Shown here in pieces: positions 22,766 through 34,235 of a stretch of DNA of 64,000 nucleotides. Numbering within the stretch: position 1 is the first letter of the stretch; every line of letters begins with the position of its first letter. Origin of the DNA: Thysanoteuthis rhombus (Eukaryota; Mollusca; Cephalopoda; Oegopsida; Thysanoteuthidae); contig OY735206.1 in NCBI GenBank assembly GCA_963457665.1, forward strand, positions 61,443,205 to 61,507,204, written 5' to 3'. The position numbers and the translations under genes are program-made. Below the pieces are notes generated by a model, which did no database searches, was not told the origin of the DNA, and worked only from the letters and a program-made list of their open reading frames with translations.

Positions 22766-24480
22766 TATTTTTTGTATTTTAATGACTTCTCGGTCAGTTG
22801 ATTTATTGCATCTATGAGGTCAAATCTAAATATAGTCTTACATAGGATCTACTAGATTGCCAGAGATTTCAAAATAATCCCACGCGCTAAAATAAAACAA
22901 GTATCAAAGATGAATTCGCACTTGAAAAATGCTTTATTCAGTGATAATTCTAAAATTGAAAACTTTACTTGGAAATCGTCTTTTGGTCGATGGCAGACAG
23001 TTAATAAGACTTTGACACCATTATGTCAACGTGAAATACTTTTCCCTGTTAATTCTTAGAGGAAATGTCTAATCGGGGATATCAATGAAAACCGTCAAAC
23101 AACGCTCGCTACACAATGACCCGTGCTCCTCAGCCTATCGTCAGTAATTATTGAGCTGAGAACCGTATAATTGCAACCTCCTCTGCAGTATTATAAGACT
23201 TTATTCTGCAGCAAGTGTGAATAAACTTCTTAATACAAGACGACATTCGCTAATCAGTCGAACGGAAGAAAGATGATAAGATTTGAGCTGATGTATACAA
23301 ACTATTTACTGTTCCATCAGCCTCTGCGAGCTTTCTCTCCTTGCATTTGGTTTGAAGATAGTTGACTCAGACCAAACTGAATTCTGCTATTGGGGAATTG
23401 TCAGTTTATCAAAGTTTCAACTCCTTGATGTGTGCAGAGGGAGAAGGGGGTACATGGACAGCAGACCCATTAAACCCTTTCCATTGCATGTGTGTACAGG
23501 TATATGTGTGTGTGTGTTTTTTGTTTTGTTTCGTCTTTTCACACGGACGGACTAATTAATCCCCTTACATTTGTTTCATAAAATGACCAAGTTTCTTCAA
23601 ACGTTTAGCATTGTGAATCACGTAAACTGATCAGATAGCTGGATTACATGTTAACCAAGAAGTATTTCTACAGACAGCATTTCACTTTCTCTCTTTCTAT
23701 CTCTTTCTTTATATGTATGTACTTTGTTATAATGCGTTTGGAACCTAATGATGAAAAAAGCCTTTTTTTCCTGCGAAAAATAGTAATTTTTCAACCTTAT
23801 CTCGATAATAGTCAATTCATCTATACAGTGAAGATTTCAAATCATTGGATTCAGTCGTTGAAACTTTTTTCCGCCAGATCCTCTCTGAGAATCAATTCGA
23901 AGGAGTTTTTCGGTGTAATTGGTATTTTTAAAGATGATATTCTTATTTGGTTTGTATGCAAACTGAGATTAAAACAGACACAACTAATATTCACATGGAT
24001 GAACACTTAATAGAAGAGGTACGAACAGCGAGTCACGTATGTTGCTACACTTACGTTAAATACGTTTTTTGAGTAACTTACGTAAGAGTGCTCTGTTTCA
24101 GAAAATTAAATGTCTAGTAAAAAATAACATAATCCCCAATATAAAATAACAAACAACTTCTATGACATAAGTCATACACTAAAACAGATGAAGGGGAGGT
24201 GATATTTGATCAATGCTGCTTGGGTGCCAAGTTGATATAACCGTTTTGTTTTTAAAATTCACGAAACGGTTACAAGATGAACAACTTATGGTCCTAACAA
24301 GAGAGAATCCATACATTGTACTATAGTAACAAAGTATGAAACGGAAAAAAAGAACACTGAAGTAAATTACAGTATTTGCATTGACAGATATTTTGAAATA
24401 AATGACAGAAGTGATACAAAGACATTTTGAAAAAGGTTTTCAAAGTTTAGTGTTTGAAGCTATATATCTATGTGTATATA
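22766..24480. other. Unannotated stretch
   Basis: About 1.7 kb of AT-rich DNA. The longest frame (23648-24010, 120 codons, plus) is Phe/Ile/Ser-rich with no recognisable motif. No repeat copy, SINE promoter or splice-flanked exon stood out. Confidence 0.45.
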
Positions 24481-24537
24481 CATATAAACCTCTGTCTCTC
24501 TCCCTCTCCCTCTCTCTCTCCCTCTCTCTCTCTCTCG

Positions 24538-24573
<36 letters not shown>

Positions 24574-24615
24574 TGTGTGTGTGTGTGCGTGTGCGTGTGT
24601 GAGAGAGAGAGAGAG
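24481..24615. repeat. (CT)n-(TA)n-(GT)n-(GA)n compound microsatellite
   Basis: CT 24494-24537, TA 24539-24570, GT 24571-24600, GA 24601-24615. The CT and GA arms are complementary and could pair. Confidence 0.95.
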
Positions 24616-25093
24616 GCTCGATCAATAAGCCCGTAGTCTAACATAGGTATCAGCAGAATTTTGATTTAAAATATTCATTGTATAATGTTCGATCTATATG
24701 ATCAATGGAGATGCATGGGGTTAAGTGCGTTGAGCAGGAAGATTGGTTTTTTTTTCATCATTAAGCTATGAGCTTATTGGTTTCCATTCTTATATTTTAT
24801 CTAGCTATAATTACCCAGTGGTTGTATTTCTTTCTATGTTTATTCATTTTTCTCTCAGGTCAGCAACTATATATTGCTATTGTCTATCTCCAGCTTTTGT
24901 GAGCAACTGTTGGTTATGTTAAAGAGACAACCCCAATGGAGTATGATAGCCAGTGATCGTAGTTTCTGTAGCATGCATCAACTTGGTGATCCGTGTAAGT
25001 CTCAAGTCGGATCGAGACCAGGACTTGATACCTACGAATGTTTCTGCGAATTTTTTAGATGAAGCCTCGTTATCGTTTTGAGAATTTTGACTC

Positions 25094-25098
<5 letters not shown>
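24616..25098. other. Unannotated stretch
   Basis: AT-rich DNA. CTCAAGTCGGATCGAGACCA at about 25001 could be part of a decayed SINE on the minus strand, but the promoter boxes are not clear. Confidence 0.35.

Positions 25099-25164
<66 letters not shown>
25099..25164. repeat. (TA)n microsatellite
   Basis: About 33 TA units. Confidence 0.95.
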
Positions 25165-25166
<2 letters not shown>

Positions 25167-25254
25167 ATATTTGTTTTTGGTTGTTTTTCATCGCAATCCT
25201 CAGATCGTTATTTTACGGCCATTATTGAGCATCATGGATCAGAAACGAAGAATA

Positions 25255-25350
25255 AGCCTCCAGCAATATTTGAACTTACAACCCTTATGCTTCAGAGGCT
25301 ACATTTTGAGGACAACACTTTCACCGGTAGCCATCGCTCAAATAAGCCAT
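25255..25350 (-). repeat. Possible tRNA-derived SINE head
   Basis: The minus strand reads GATGGCTACCGGTGAAAGTG (A-box-like) and, about 45 bases later, AAGTTCAAATATTGC (B-box-like). No second copy confirms it. Confidence 0.35.
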
Positions 25351-25353
25351 ATT

Positions 25354-25705
25354 AGAAACTGTCAACTGGAACCGTCACCTAAATTTTTAGTATATGTTTC
25401 TTCAGTGTCCAAGTTGTACTTGCTGTCTGGCTATTTATGTGTTATATGTACAGGCTGTACCAATGGATCTAAAGGGCTGAAAAATGAACATTTACTCCTT
25501 ATTATTTCTAAAATGCTAAAATAGCTCTTTGTGCCAGACAATTTGAAGAAAAACATTTCTAATGATCATAGCCAAACAAAAGGCGAAAAAAGTAATTCAT
25601 TAATTGATCACCCCTTTTGCAATTTTTTTAATTGATCACCCCAATATGACATGCTACCCGACAGCATTGATCACGTGGCGTTTTCTATTAAGTGACTAAC
25701 TATTG
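25354..25705 (-). repeat. U1 unclassified repeat, copy 4
   Basis: Reverse orientation: GAAACTGTCAACTGGAAC at the left, CAGGCTGTACCAATGGATC, AGCCAAACAAAAGGCGAAAA, AATTGATCACCCC twice (about 25602 and 25631), and TCTATTAAGTGACTAACTAT at the right. The doubled GATCACCCC block is a small internal duplication. Confidence 0.75.
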
Positions 25706-25857
25706 GAATTGGACGATAGTTATATTCCTTGATTCTCGATCGTCGCTTACTGCCATATTGTTTGTTTATTTAAGCTCTATTCTAATCGTCTAAAACTTTC
25801 TTTAATGAAGAAATATCAGTTTTGTGTTCTTTCGTCTCATTTCTGTTGCTTTTTATG

Positions 25858-26140
25858 GCAATTCTACGGTCGTTATTCTACGATCGTTAAATAAGCAGCA
25901 GGGATCAAAATGTTTTTAAAAGTCAACGTCCAGCAAGTTTTGAAAACACATTGCTTATTTTTGGGAGACTATCAGTGCCAATACTGGATTGGCCATAAAG
26001 TTTGACAGCGTAGTATCGATCCCAGAAATAGGGAGTATGACAATGCAGCTTTTTTTGTAAAAGCTCTTGTGGCTCAAAAGGTCATGGTATGTGAGTTCAA
26101 ATCTTTCCTGCTCATCTAACGGTCATAGAATGACGATAGA
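25858..26140 (+). repeat. M2 putative MITE with inverted ends
   Basis: The left end CAATTCTACGGTCGTTATTC and the right end AACGGTCATAGAATGACGAT are imperfect inverted repeats about 280 bp apart. The interior holds GTGGCTCAAAAGG and GAGTTCAAATC (26073-26110), which resemble Pol III A and B boxes, so a SINE-derived interior is possible. Confidence 0.4.
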
Positions 26141-26149
26141 AGCAATATC

Positions 26150-26700
26150 ATCATCATCATCATCATAATTCTTTTAGTGTCCTTTGTTGTACATAAAACT
26201 TCCCCTAAGATTCACCAGTTCTCCCTATCGCAAGCGTCAGGGAGCCAGAACTCTGAACTTAGTTCGTCAAGCCATCTTACATTTTATCGGCCTCGGTTTT
26301 GCATGTGATCTCTAGGTATCTACTTCGTGAGTCGTGATGTCCAGCGATTGTCTGACATCCTTGCAACATGACCCCTAATATGCTGTGCTGTATTGTGATT
26401 TCTCCGTGTGAAGTTGGGCATGATTCTCTCTTGTGCAAGTTGCATGGTTCTCAGCTTGAGGGTCAGTCTTTTCGTTAGGCTCCATGTTTAGGTGACTATC
26501 AGGAGAGTGCATTCGTTGTATCCCCTTCTTTTTAACACATTCTTGTTCTTGAAGGTTGAGTCTGCCCTCCCGAAAGCTTGCCAACCTTGTGAGATTCTTT
26601 GCTTTATTTCTTCTTCTCTTGTGAATTTCGTGGAGATTCGTTGTCCTAGGTAAATGTAGTGGTCTACTTTCTCCAATTCTGTGTCTTCGATTAAAACTCA
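26150..26700 (-). pseudogene. RTE-type LINE relic (C-terminal part and tail)
   Basis: Minus strand: KVDHYIYLGQRISTKFTREE, IKQRISQGWQAFGRADSTFK, NKNVLKRRGYNECTLLIVT (open frame 26488-26676), then LKLRTMQLAQERIMPNF and HNTAQHIRG, HVARMSDNRWTSRLTK, ending in a (CAT)n tail at 26151-26165. Compared with the 50.4 kb copy, about 60-70 bases between QHIRG and HVARM are deleted near 26375. A longer overlapping frame on the same strand (26375-26887) is out of frame with this protein and is a shadow beyond 26700. Confidence 0.85.
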
Positions 26701-27995
26701 AATAGGACCTAATGCCCCTCCCATAGTGTCCTTTAACATGATGACCCAGTTCAACCTCCATTTCACGTCTGATTGAATTCTGGTCTCTCTGGCTGTATAT
26801 TCTTGTGAAAGGTAATGAGGGGATGAACTTCTTTTCAACTCTAAAAGGTAAGCAGAGAAGGCCAGGAGAGTTATCGGACCTAATCAAATAAGTAAAATGT
26901 ATAAACTTTGCTAAAATACATACGTACTAAGAAGTTGATTTGAATTTTTTTAATTGAGAAAAAATGTAGAAATTACTGTTTCTTGCCAACTTCAAATTTT
27001 TGGCTCTGTCGTCTGTGTTTATGTCAACTTATTCCAGAATTGTTTTAGTTGATATTTACTTTTTTGAAAGAAAAAACATCAAGAAACTGCAAAAAGCAAC
27101 ATAAAGACTGGCAAAGAAAATTTGTGAAGACCACAAGCCATTGATATTTAGTTGAATCCACAATGGATACTTTGGAATTTTGATCCTATACCAGTTTGGG
27201 CTTTTTTTTTTAATGAATAAAGTGACTTCTATTCGGTGAGTGAACTTCAACCGTTATTTAAAAACTTGGTACATCTACATGGAAAAGTGATGTAAGATAT
27301 ATTTTCCAACTATAGACAATCGAATAATAGAAGAATCTGTGCTAAATTCACAGCTTGAATCTTTATATATTTGTATATTTGTTTTAATTAAATACACTGG
27401 AAACTCTGGTGTTCGTAAATTTAGTTCCTCTGAGTTAACTTTTATATTTATTTGACTATATCATTTTTGTCACTATCACATTCATAGACCATTCACTGAC
27501 AAAGAAAATTCATAACCGTTGGCTCACAAGATTAGCAGAGTAAATATCATTCTACAATGAATGCTGTAAATTCATATTTTCCTTTGTTAAACCCTGAAAA
27601 TTACATTTTTTCGCCAAAACTAAGAGAAGTTTCATTCTAGCAGACCTATGGAATCATAGTGCACAAATTTTGGAAAAGAAAGTGCTAGCTTCATCCCATT
27701 TAAGAAAATGATTCCTTATTGGAATATCGTATCTAGTTTGAAAACCCAAAAGATAAACTCTAACTTCAGACAAAGGTAAGGTACACTTATTCATGATTAT
27801 CATTTAAATTTTTCAAATATCAGTTATTTACGAAGAGCATGTATTTGTTTGACACCTTTAGTGTTTTACTCGCAATTGTTGTAATCAGGGGAATGTTGTT
27901 AAGAATTCTTTTCAGGGTAAACTGAATTATTAAACACATCATCTAACGAAGATTGGCTTCTTTTTTTTTTTTTTTTCCGTTTAAAGTGTTGATAT
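26701..27995. other. Unannotated stretch
   Basis: About 1.3 kb of AT-rich DNA. A poly-T run at about 27961-27977 precedes a possible SINE. No gene recognised. Confidence 0.45.
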
Positions 27996-28240
27996 AAAAA
28001 TGACGGACGTCTCACCCACCGAGCAGTAATGATTAATGAGTTAGTTTAGCGGATCATATTACTGGAGCGAGTTTGATTCTCATTGGGTGCCCCACACGTG
28101 TATCCTTGCTGAGATTAGTCAGTATCTAGTATGATTATCGTTCGACAGAGTCCATGTTTGGCCTAATGTCCTGGAATCAAGGTATCAAATTCTTATCTGG
28201 TATATTCTGGCATGTTTTGAAATTAGAATACCAAAGCTTA
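27996..28240 (+). repeat. Possible tRNA-derived SINE
   Basis: GAGTTAGTTTAGCGGATC (A-box-like, about 28037) and, about 30 bases downstream, GCGAGTTTGATTCTCATTGG (B-box-like, about 28069), followed by GGGTGCCCCACA, which resembles a tRNA 3' arm. The spacing suits a Pol III promoter. No second copy in the window. Confidence 0.4.
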
Positions 28241-29490
28241 TAAATAGCACACAGGAATAAAGTTTCCGAACTTATGAAGTTTGTTGTCTGTTTAGAATAT
28301 CTTGTTAGATGAGAGACGTATTGTATTATTTAGTCATAAAATGAACCTGAATGGAGAAAAAAGGCACGTGGATCGGAATAAATTCACTGTTGGTCCTTAG
28401 TAATAAAAAGGATAGGATTTCTCAGTGTAGACGCTCATGCAGTAAATAGCGATATTTACCACTTATTGCAAGTAACAAGCTGTATGAGGTCCTCTTACAC
28501 GAAGCCAAATTCAACCATAAGAAAGAGAAAGGGAAAAAGTATATTATTAACACATTTAGAATACTCTGACATTTTACGGTGAGGATAAAAGCTGTGATAG
28601 TCAAGCAATCTGATAATGCTTCTTGTAGCTTAGCAAATTTCAGTAGGTCTGTAAAGGACCATGTGCTCTCAGCTGGAATTGGTTTTTCTTTATAGCTTAC
28701 CAAAATAACCTCAGCAAATACTTTTGAATCCGTAAGTGGAAAGCAAAACTTGCAGAAATCACGTAATCAGACCACTAACACAAATGGTACTCTTCAACCT
28801 TTTTAGCTCATTATGTTCGCTTCATTTACATTTCCTTGTCTCCTTCTTCATTCTGTTCTGCTTGTATACTTCCTTCTTCTCCTTCTTCTCCTTCTTCTTC
28901 TTCTATTTCTTTTTCCAATTCGCTTCATTGTTTTCCCTTTTCTCCTCTCTAGCCATTTCCTTCCTTAAACCTATAAGTGCATCTTCTTTATATTTTCTTC
29001 TTCTCTCTAAATTGGATGGAAAAGAAATAGTGAAGAAGGTTACTGAAGCAGTTTCATGTTGTTTTTGTGGCCACTGTTTTCTTATCTTTGGACTGAAAAC
29101 ACATTTGAACAGAATTCCTTTTCCATCCGATACTACCTCGGTGTACATGCCTAATTTAATGATTTAAAACAGATAAGTGTGGAGGCCAGAAAAAGCTAAT
29201 TTCATACACTGAGATAAATATTTCTCATTAAAGGAAACCGATATCGCAAAGACTTTTTATGGCTGTTGTAGAAGAAAAAGATGACAGAAGAGAGAAGAGT
29301 TGAATTTATCAAAAATGAAACGTTAAAAGATTATAGAATCTGTGTTGAAGAAAGAGAATAGAATGACCATCTTTAATAACTAAAAGACGAGAAGGAAATT
29401 TGAAACGTATGTATACATGTCAGCCTATATCAAGGTTGACAATTGTGCTATAAATGATGATGTTTTGGTTTGTTTGTTTGTTTTTTCAAG
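28241..29490. other. Unannotated stretch, partly pyrimidine-rich
   Basis: Includes a CTT/TTC-rich block at 28800-28990. The frames at 28422-28703 (minus) and 28736-29167 (plus) lack recognisable domains; the second is largely low-complexity Phe/Ser/Leu. Confidence 0.45.
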
Positions 29491-29491
29491 C

Positions 29492-29588
29492 GTATAGACC
29501 GCTGGTCTTTAAACTGGAACTATTTGGGGAACCCATTTCAATAAAACTTTTTTCTAGGGACCCCCTTCAAAAACAACTTTCCTTTCTT

Positions 29589-29654
<66 letters not shown>

Positions 29655-29802
29655 TTGAATTTTGCTCCCTTAATGTAATCATCAGAATAAGTATAAACTC
29701 GAATGTAAAAGTCGTGGGTGAATTGTTCATGTAATGGAGAATTATTCCTGGAAAGGTCACTGGGATTCCGTGAAAATTAGTTTTAATATCGCTGGTATAG
29801 AC
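29492..29802 (+). mobile_element. Nonautonomous hAT-like element with 8-bp TSD
   Basis: An exact 8-base direct repeat, GTATAGAC, flanks the element at 29492-29499 and 29795-29802. The left end CGCTGGTCTTTAAACTGG and the reverse complement of the right end, CAGCGATATTAAAACT, are imperfect inverted repeats with the CAG...TTAAAC flavour of hAT ends. An 8-bp target duplication is the hallmark of hAT transposition. The 295-bp interior has no transposase and carries a (TA)n tract at 29592-29650. It would depend on an autonomous hAT elsewhere. Superfamily assignment is inference from TSD length and end sequence. Confidence 0.7.
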
Positions 29803-29908
29803 TAATGAATCACTTTAAGTGACTAGATGACACTATTATAGGTTTATCATAGAGTATTCATTTCCTCTCCCCGTCTCTACTTCTTCCATATCTATCCCCA
29901 CCATCTTA

Positions 29909-29914
<6 letters not shown>

Positions 29915-29997
<83 letters not shown>
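29915..29997. repeat. (CT)n-(TA)n microsatellite
   Basis: CT about 29915-29966 then TA to 29997. Confidence 0.95.
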
Positions 29998-29999
<2 letters not shown>

Positions 30000-30391
30000 C
30001 TTTCGATAAAAATATCGACTTGAGTAGAAAAAAACGGTAGCTATACAGGAGAAATGACAGGATAATAATTTTATCTCTTATTCAAGTGGAATGTCACCAT
30101 TTTATCACTAACCATATACCTGACTAAAATTGGAATGCCTGCATAAGAAAGACTGTGTATGTTCAAGTGTAAGCTAAGTCTTTTACTGGCTCTGCCCAAT
30201 TTCTTATTCGTCCACTTCTTGCTTCTCCTTTAAGTAACTATCTAAAGACAAGCAACTGAAATTCGAACTTTATGTACAGATTCCATTTTTTAGTGCTCAT
30301 AATTATCATACTAACATCCACCAATAGCCATCAACGTGGAAGTGGATTCTGTGAGCCGAGTTCAATTTTCGACTGTGAATGCTTGTCAAAC
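29998..30391. other. Unannotated stretch
   Basis: AT-rich DNA; nothing recognised before U1 copy 5. Confidence 0.5.
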
Positions 30392-30634
30392 AGTCTGGTC
30401 AGTCACTCAATAGAAACCATCCTGTGACTGTTTTTGGCGTGTTGGAGTTTATCTATTGAAAATTGGGTAAAGAGGTGATTGATGAATAAGGTACTTCTCT
30501 CACTTTTTTGTTGAGCAGTGATTGAATTTAAAAAAAACAAAAACAAAACAAACGTAAATGACGTCGGACACAAAATAAGTGATCAATTTGAATATTTGGG
30601 GGATCTAAAAAAAAAAAAACAACGTTTTCCTGGA

Positions 30635-30666
<32 letters not shown>

Positions 30667-30975
30667 GTCTTTTAACGTCTGTCATTGGAAATAGACCTTC
30701 CCCAGGATTCGCCACACTTCTCTGTTATGGGAGTCACGAAGCCAGTACTTCGTGAATTTTTTGTAGTTCGTCTCTCCAACTAATATTTTGCTGGCCTCGG
30801 TTGCACATGTGGTCTTGGGGGGATTATAAGGAGTGAATGTTGAAATTTTCAGTCCTCTAGTTCCATTGGTTCCGCCTGTTCAAGTGGTAAATATGTATAT
30901 AGCCAGCTGGACCAACATGAAAACTGGAAAAATCTATGTTTTGGTTAACAGTTTCTGTTCTAGCATAAACGGATG
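30392..30975 (+). repeat. U1 unclassified repeat, copy 5 (interrupted)
   Basis: The left part (30392-30633) begins CTGGTCAGTCACTCAATAG. The right part (about 30821-30975) resumes at GGAGTGAATGTTGAAATTTTC and AGCCAGCTGGACCAACATGA. Between them lies a minus-strand RTE tail. U1 copies at 19.6 and 54.4 kb are continuous across this junction, so the RTE piece is a later insertion. Confidence 0.8.
30634..30820 (-). pseudogene. RTE tail nested in U1
   Basis: Severely 5'-truncated insertion of about 190 bases. On the plus strand it begins with (CAT)n at 30635-30665, then TTTTAACGTCTGTCATTGG, the reverse complement of the RTE 3' end found at 34.2 and 50.6 kb. Only the last few codons and the 3' UTR remain. 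Confidence 0.8.
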
Positions 30976-32224
30976 TGGAGGCAGACGTCGGGGGCAGCCA
31001 AATCCAGCTGATTACTGGAATTCTCTTCACACCAATGCCCTTTGAAAAGTCATGGATCCATTTCTTCTCCCATCTATGGGTAAATAGCAGGGCAAATTGG
31101 ACTCTTCACCTCTGGTTGGTAACTGGTCGAGGATATAGACAGCACGGATTCAAAAGTGGAAAAGTTCACACACACACTAGTGTCGTGCGAGGCAGGCAGC
31201 AGATAAATATGTTCCAGAAAGTATGCGGTCAACAGGTACCGATGAAAATGTGAAATGGACTATGATAAATTTCTCATATAAGATAAATGAGACAAAATGG
31301 ACAGATAAAATTATGCTGAGCGTCAAATCTACACCCCTCGAAGCCTCGAGCAGAAACTGAAGATTTTTTTGAAAGATTCGTACACTTGGTTATCGAATAA
31401 TTTTACTGAGACACAAGTAGATCGGCCATAGCGAGCTAATGGCATCCAAGTATTGTCTGCTTGAACATTAACCAATCGAACCAGTCCGCACGTCCATAGC
31501 TTTTATCGATTTACTTCCATCTTGTAACTTGCTCAGAATAAGAGATAGGAGATTAACAAGTTTATGGCCAATCGTAATCAACTTCGGCCATGATTCCAAG
31601 ACTGTGCTTTTCAACACGTGTTGTGGATTAGAATCGACTCGGTTTCACCATTTCAAGATCGTAAAAATCTCATGATCTAACCCAGAATCCGCGTATGGTA
31701 AGGAACAAGGGTGTAAAGCTTGGTACTCTAGTTTATTTAAGGAATGGGTTTGCTTTAGCTACATATTCTGGTTTGAGCTTAGATGCTGACATTTCGTCTT
31801 TTCCTAATACCCTGACTATCAATTAATGTTTATGCAGAAGTTGAGAAAATGGCAAAGCAAACTTGGTCTATGTACTTCAGAAGACTTTGAGGCTCACGGT
31901 TACTCACCAGAGGGCAGAGGGGTAGACTTCAAATGGTGACTGTATTATAATCTATTTTGCATTAAGCTGTTGAAAACCATGTTATTTGGGGAAAAACAAC
32001 TTAAAATCCAGATAGTGAATTTCTTCATATAAAGAAATATCCTCGTCAATTTTTTCAGAGTAAATTGTTTTGTTTTTTTTTATTTCATAATATCTGCTAA
32101 AAGTATTCAATGTATCAATCACCAGTCGAATACGGTGGTTGACTTTATTTCTCTTACGTAACAACAACAACAACAAGAGTCCTCAACTAATTTTTGGAAT
32201 GTCTGTTCCGTCATGTTGAACCAA
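30976..32224. other. Unannotated stretch
   Basis: About 1.25 kb. A 92-codon frame (30975-31253) in slightly GC-richer DNA has no recognisable domain. An (AAC)n of about 5 units is at 32160-32175. Confidence 0.45.
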
Positions 32225-32425
32225 ACCGATATATGAAAATAGCATTTCCCTACTGTGATTTGAAATCACAGTATATTGCTCGGTAGGCTGCTCTCTTTCC
32301 AACTGAGTCAAACAGATAAGTTTTCATAAATATGTAAGACTTATCTCATGAATACGAAAGGAATTAGAAGTAGGACTGGAGTTTGATTCAGCAACAGCAA
32401 AGCCTGTTTACTTATTTTGTTTTGA
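32225..32425 (-). repeat. SINE-C copy with tRNA-like promoter
   Basis: The minus strand reads TGACTCAGTTGGAAAGAGAG (very like a tRNA A box, about 32313) and GTGATTTCAAATCACAG (B-box region, about 32270). Body text GGAGTTTGATTCAGCAACAG near 32381 matches the 17.2 and 37.8 kb copies. This is the clearest tRNA-derived head of family C. Confidence 0.7.
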
Positions 32426-32664
32426 AAAATGCTGCAATATGCTTCGGTAACAGCCATAAGTATCTGATCCTGATCTCAGGTTCACCGAATCCACAAAATT
32501 TCTCAGATAACCAAGTTCTCGGTTTCTATAAATACTTTTATTCTTAGATTGTCGGACAATGAATTCTTTGTTGTGGAAGGCTTCTGTTATGTCACCATGT
32601 TTGCTGAAGATCTCATGTTTAACAATACAATATCATATTTAGGCATAGTATGTGTCCATTCACA

Positions 32665-32692
32665 ATTATATATATATATATATATACATATA

Positions 32693-32724
<32 letters not shown>

Positions 32725-32735
32725 TGTGTGCACGT
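32665..32735. repeat. (TA)n-(GT)n microsatellite
   Basis: TA to about 32694, GT to about 32735. Confidence 0.95.
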
Positions 32736-33050
32736 GCTTACATAAAAATGGTGGATGAATAAATCCGTACCTAGATACAGTTAATAGCTGGATTTAGATC
32801 AACAATTTTCACGGTTTATTGTTTGATTCGTGTGATTGATGGAGAAGTGTTGTGCAAAGTGAATTGGAGAGAATAAAGATTACGTTGGAAAATGAATATT
32901 CGTTTGGTGAAATAAAGGCTTTGCCAACATTAGGCTATAGAGTTATTGACTTACTTATGTATGCATATACATTTAAGTATATATGTAATCTCTCATTGAG
33001 AAACCGATGTTATGCCTACTTCCTCGAATTCCTGTTTGGTACCTCATTAT
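32736..33050. other. Unannotated stretch
   Basis: AT-rich DNA; nothing recognised. Confidence 0.45.
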
Positions 33051-33052
33051 AT

Positions 33053-33120
33053 ACATACATATATATATATATATAAGGGTGTGTGTGTGTGTGTGTGTGG
33101 AGGGTGTTTGTGTGTGTTTG
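33053..33120. repeat. (TA)n-(GT)n microsatellite
   Basis: TA 33055-33075 and GT 33078-33118 with interruptions. Confidence 0.9.
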
Positions 33121-33239
33121 AACCCGTAAGAAATGGTTGGAGTTTGCAGTTTCTTTGTTATTCCTGGGCTGCATTGTTAAAAGCTGTCAAGTCGCATTGT
33201 TTCATCAAAGTAAACAACCCATTGAAAGTGGCCAAATTT

Positions 33240-33380
33240 TCATTAATTGTTCATTCTATTTATATTGTCTGAATTGAGTGATAGATTAATCATTTAAAGA
33301 CAGGAGATCATTTCAAATGAGTTTCAATATAATATAATGCAATTCATAATTCATTGCGTCATACCAAATGTGTCCATTCC

Positions 33381-33416
<36 letters not shown>
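33240..33416 (+). repeat. SINE-B 3' part ending in (TA)n
   Basis: GACAGGAGATCATTTCAAAT, TATAATGCAATTCATAATTC and AAATGTGTCCATTCCTTAA, then a (TA)n tract at 33382-33415. The same block occurs at 40.25, 59.2, 60.97 and 61.3 kb. Orientation is taken from the 61 kb copy with a promoter. Confidence 0.7.
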
Positions 33417-33417
<1 letters not shown>

Positions 33418-33850
33418 CCTAAGCCGTTGGTATCGCGAGGTACTACTAGTGTGTCTTGGATTAGTAATAATGATGCATGCACGCATGCGTGGGTGAGTTG
33501 TGTGTAGGTACACGCGTCTGCATGTGTGTATGTGTGTGTGTGTTCATATAATCAAAATGATTAGCAACGTGTTTGTGTGTTAGTGTCATATAGTTTGCCG
33601 ATATCAGTCGTCAGTCACCGTTCGCAAAGGATAAAGTTGAAGGAAAAAATATATTGATGGAAATCGATATATTGCCTACACAGATTTTAAAACCCAAGAG
33701 GATCTGACAGCAAATAGTTTGTAGACTGTTCGTAAGCTGACTAATTAGCAAATGAAAAAGTTTGAGAGAATGAGATATCTCTATTAGCTTGTGTTACAAA
33801 GAACTGAAGAAGGTGCCTTCATAGTGTATTGTAGTTCCCATTTTGCAAAC
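33417..33850. other. Unannotated stretch
   Basis: AT-rich DNA with short GT repeats at 33515-33542; nothing recognised. Confidence 0.45.
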
Positions 33851-34200
33851 ATGGAACTTGACCGAAAAGTGAAAAGCATGCAACGTACACAAGAGATAAT
33901 CGTAGTATGCATCACATGGAGAGATCACAAGGCATCACAGTACATTAGAAAACGAATAGATGTATCATAGAACCATTAGGACACTCAAACGACAATGAGC
34001 TGCTCATGTTGCAAGAATGTCAGACAATTGCTTGACATCACGATTCATAACGTGGATCCCCAGAGATCAATTGCAAAGAAATATATGATGGCGACCTAGA
34101 CAAATCCAGTAAGTACTGGCTCCGTGACGCCCACGATCAAGAGGTCAGGCGAATAAGGGTGGTGGTATATGTCCAATGACAGACGTTAAAAAAGTCTACT

Positions 34201-34231
<31 letters not shown>

Positions 34232-34235
34232 ATGA
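33851..34235 (+). pseudogene. RTE-type LINE 3' fragment
   Basis: MELDRKVKSMQRTQEIIVVC, then ITWRDHKASQYIRKRID near 33920, then decayed VARM and WIPRDHM-type regions. It ends with TCCGTGACGCCCACGATC, a 3' UTR, and a compound tail of CTG then GAT trinucleotides at 34198-34235. Several stops. 5'-truncated. Confidence 0.8.

Noticed and set aside
23648..24010. 120-codon plus-strand frame
   Set aside because: Phe/Ile/Ser-rich, no motif, no splice context and no repeat copy. Most likely a chance frame in AT-rich DNA.
26375..26887. 170-codon minus-strand frame
   Set aside because: Over 26375-26700 it is the wrong frame of the RTE relic; the remaining 60 codons have no recognisable motif.
28422..28703. 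93-codon minus-strand frame beginning in a donor-like GGTAAGC context
   Set aside because: No recognised domain, no matching acceptor, and a hydrophobic low-information second half.
30635..30665. CRISPR-like or regulatory trinucleotide repeats (CAT/GAT runs)
   Set aside because: They are the 3' tails of RTE insertions; there are no spacer-repeat arrays anywhere in the window.
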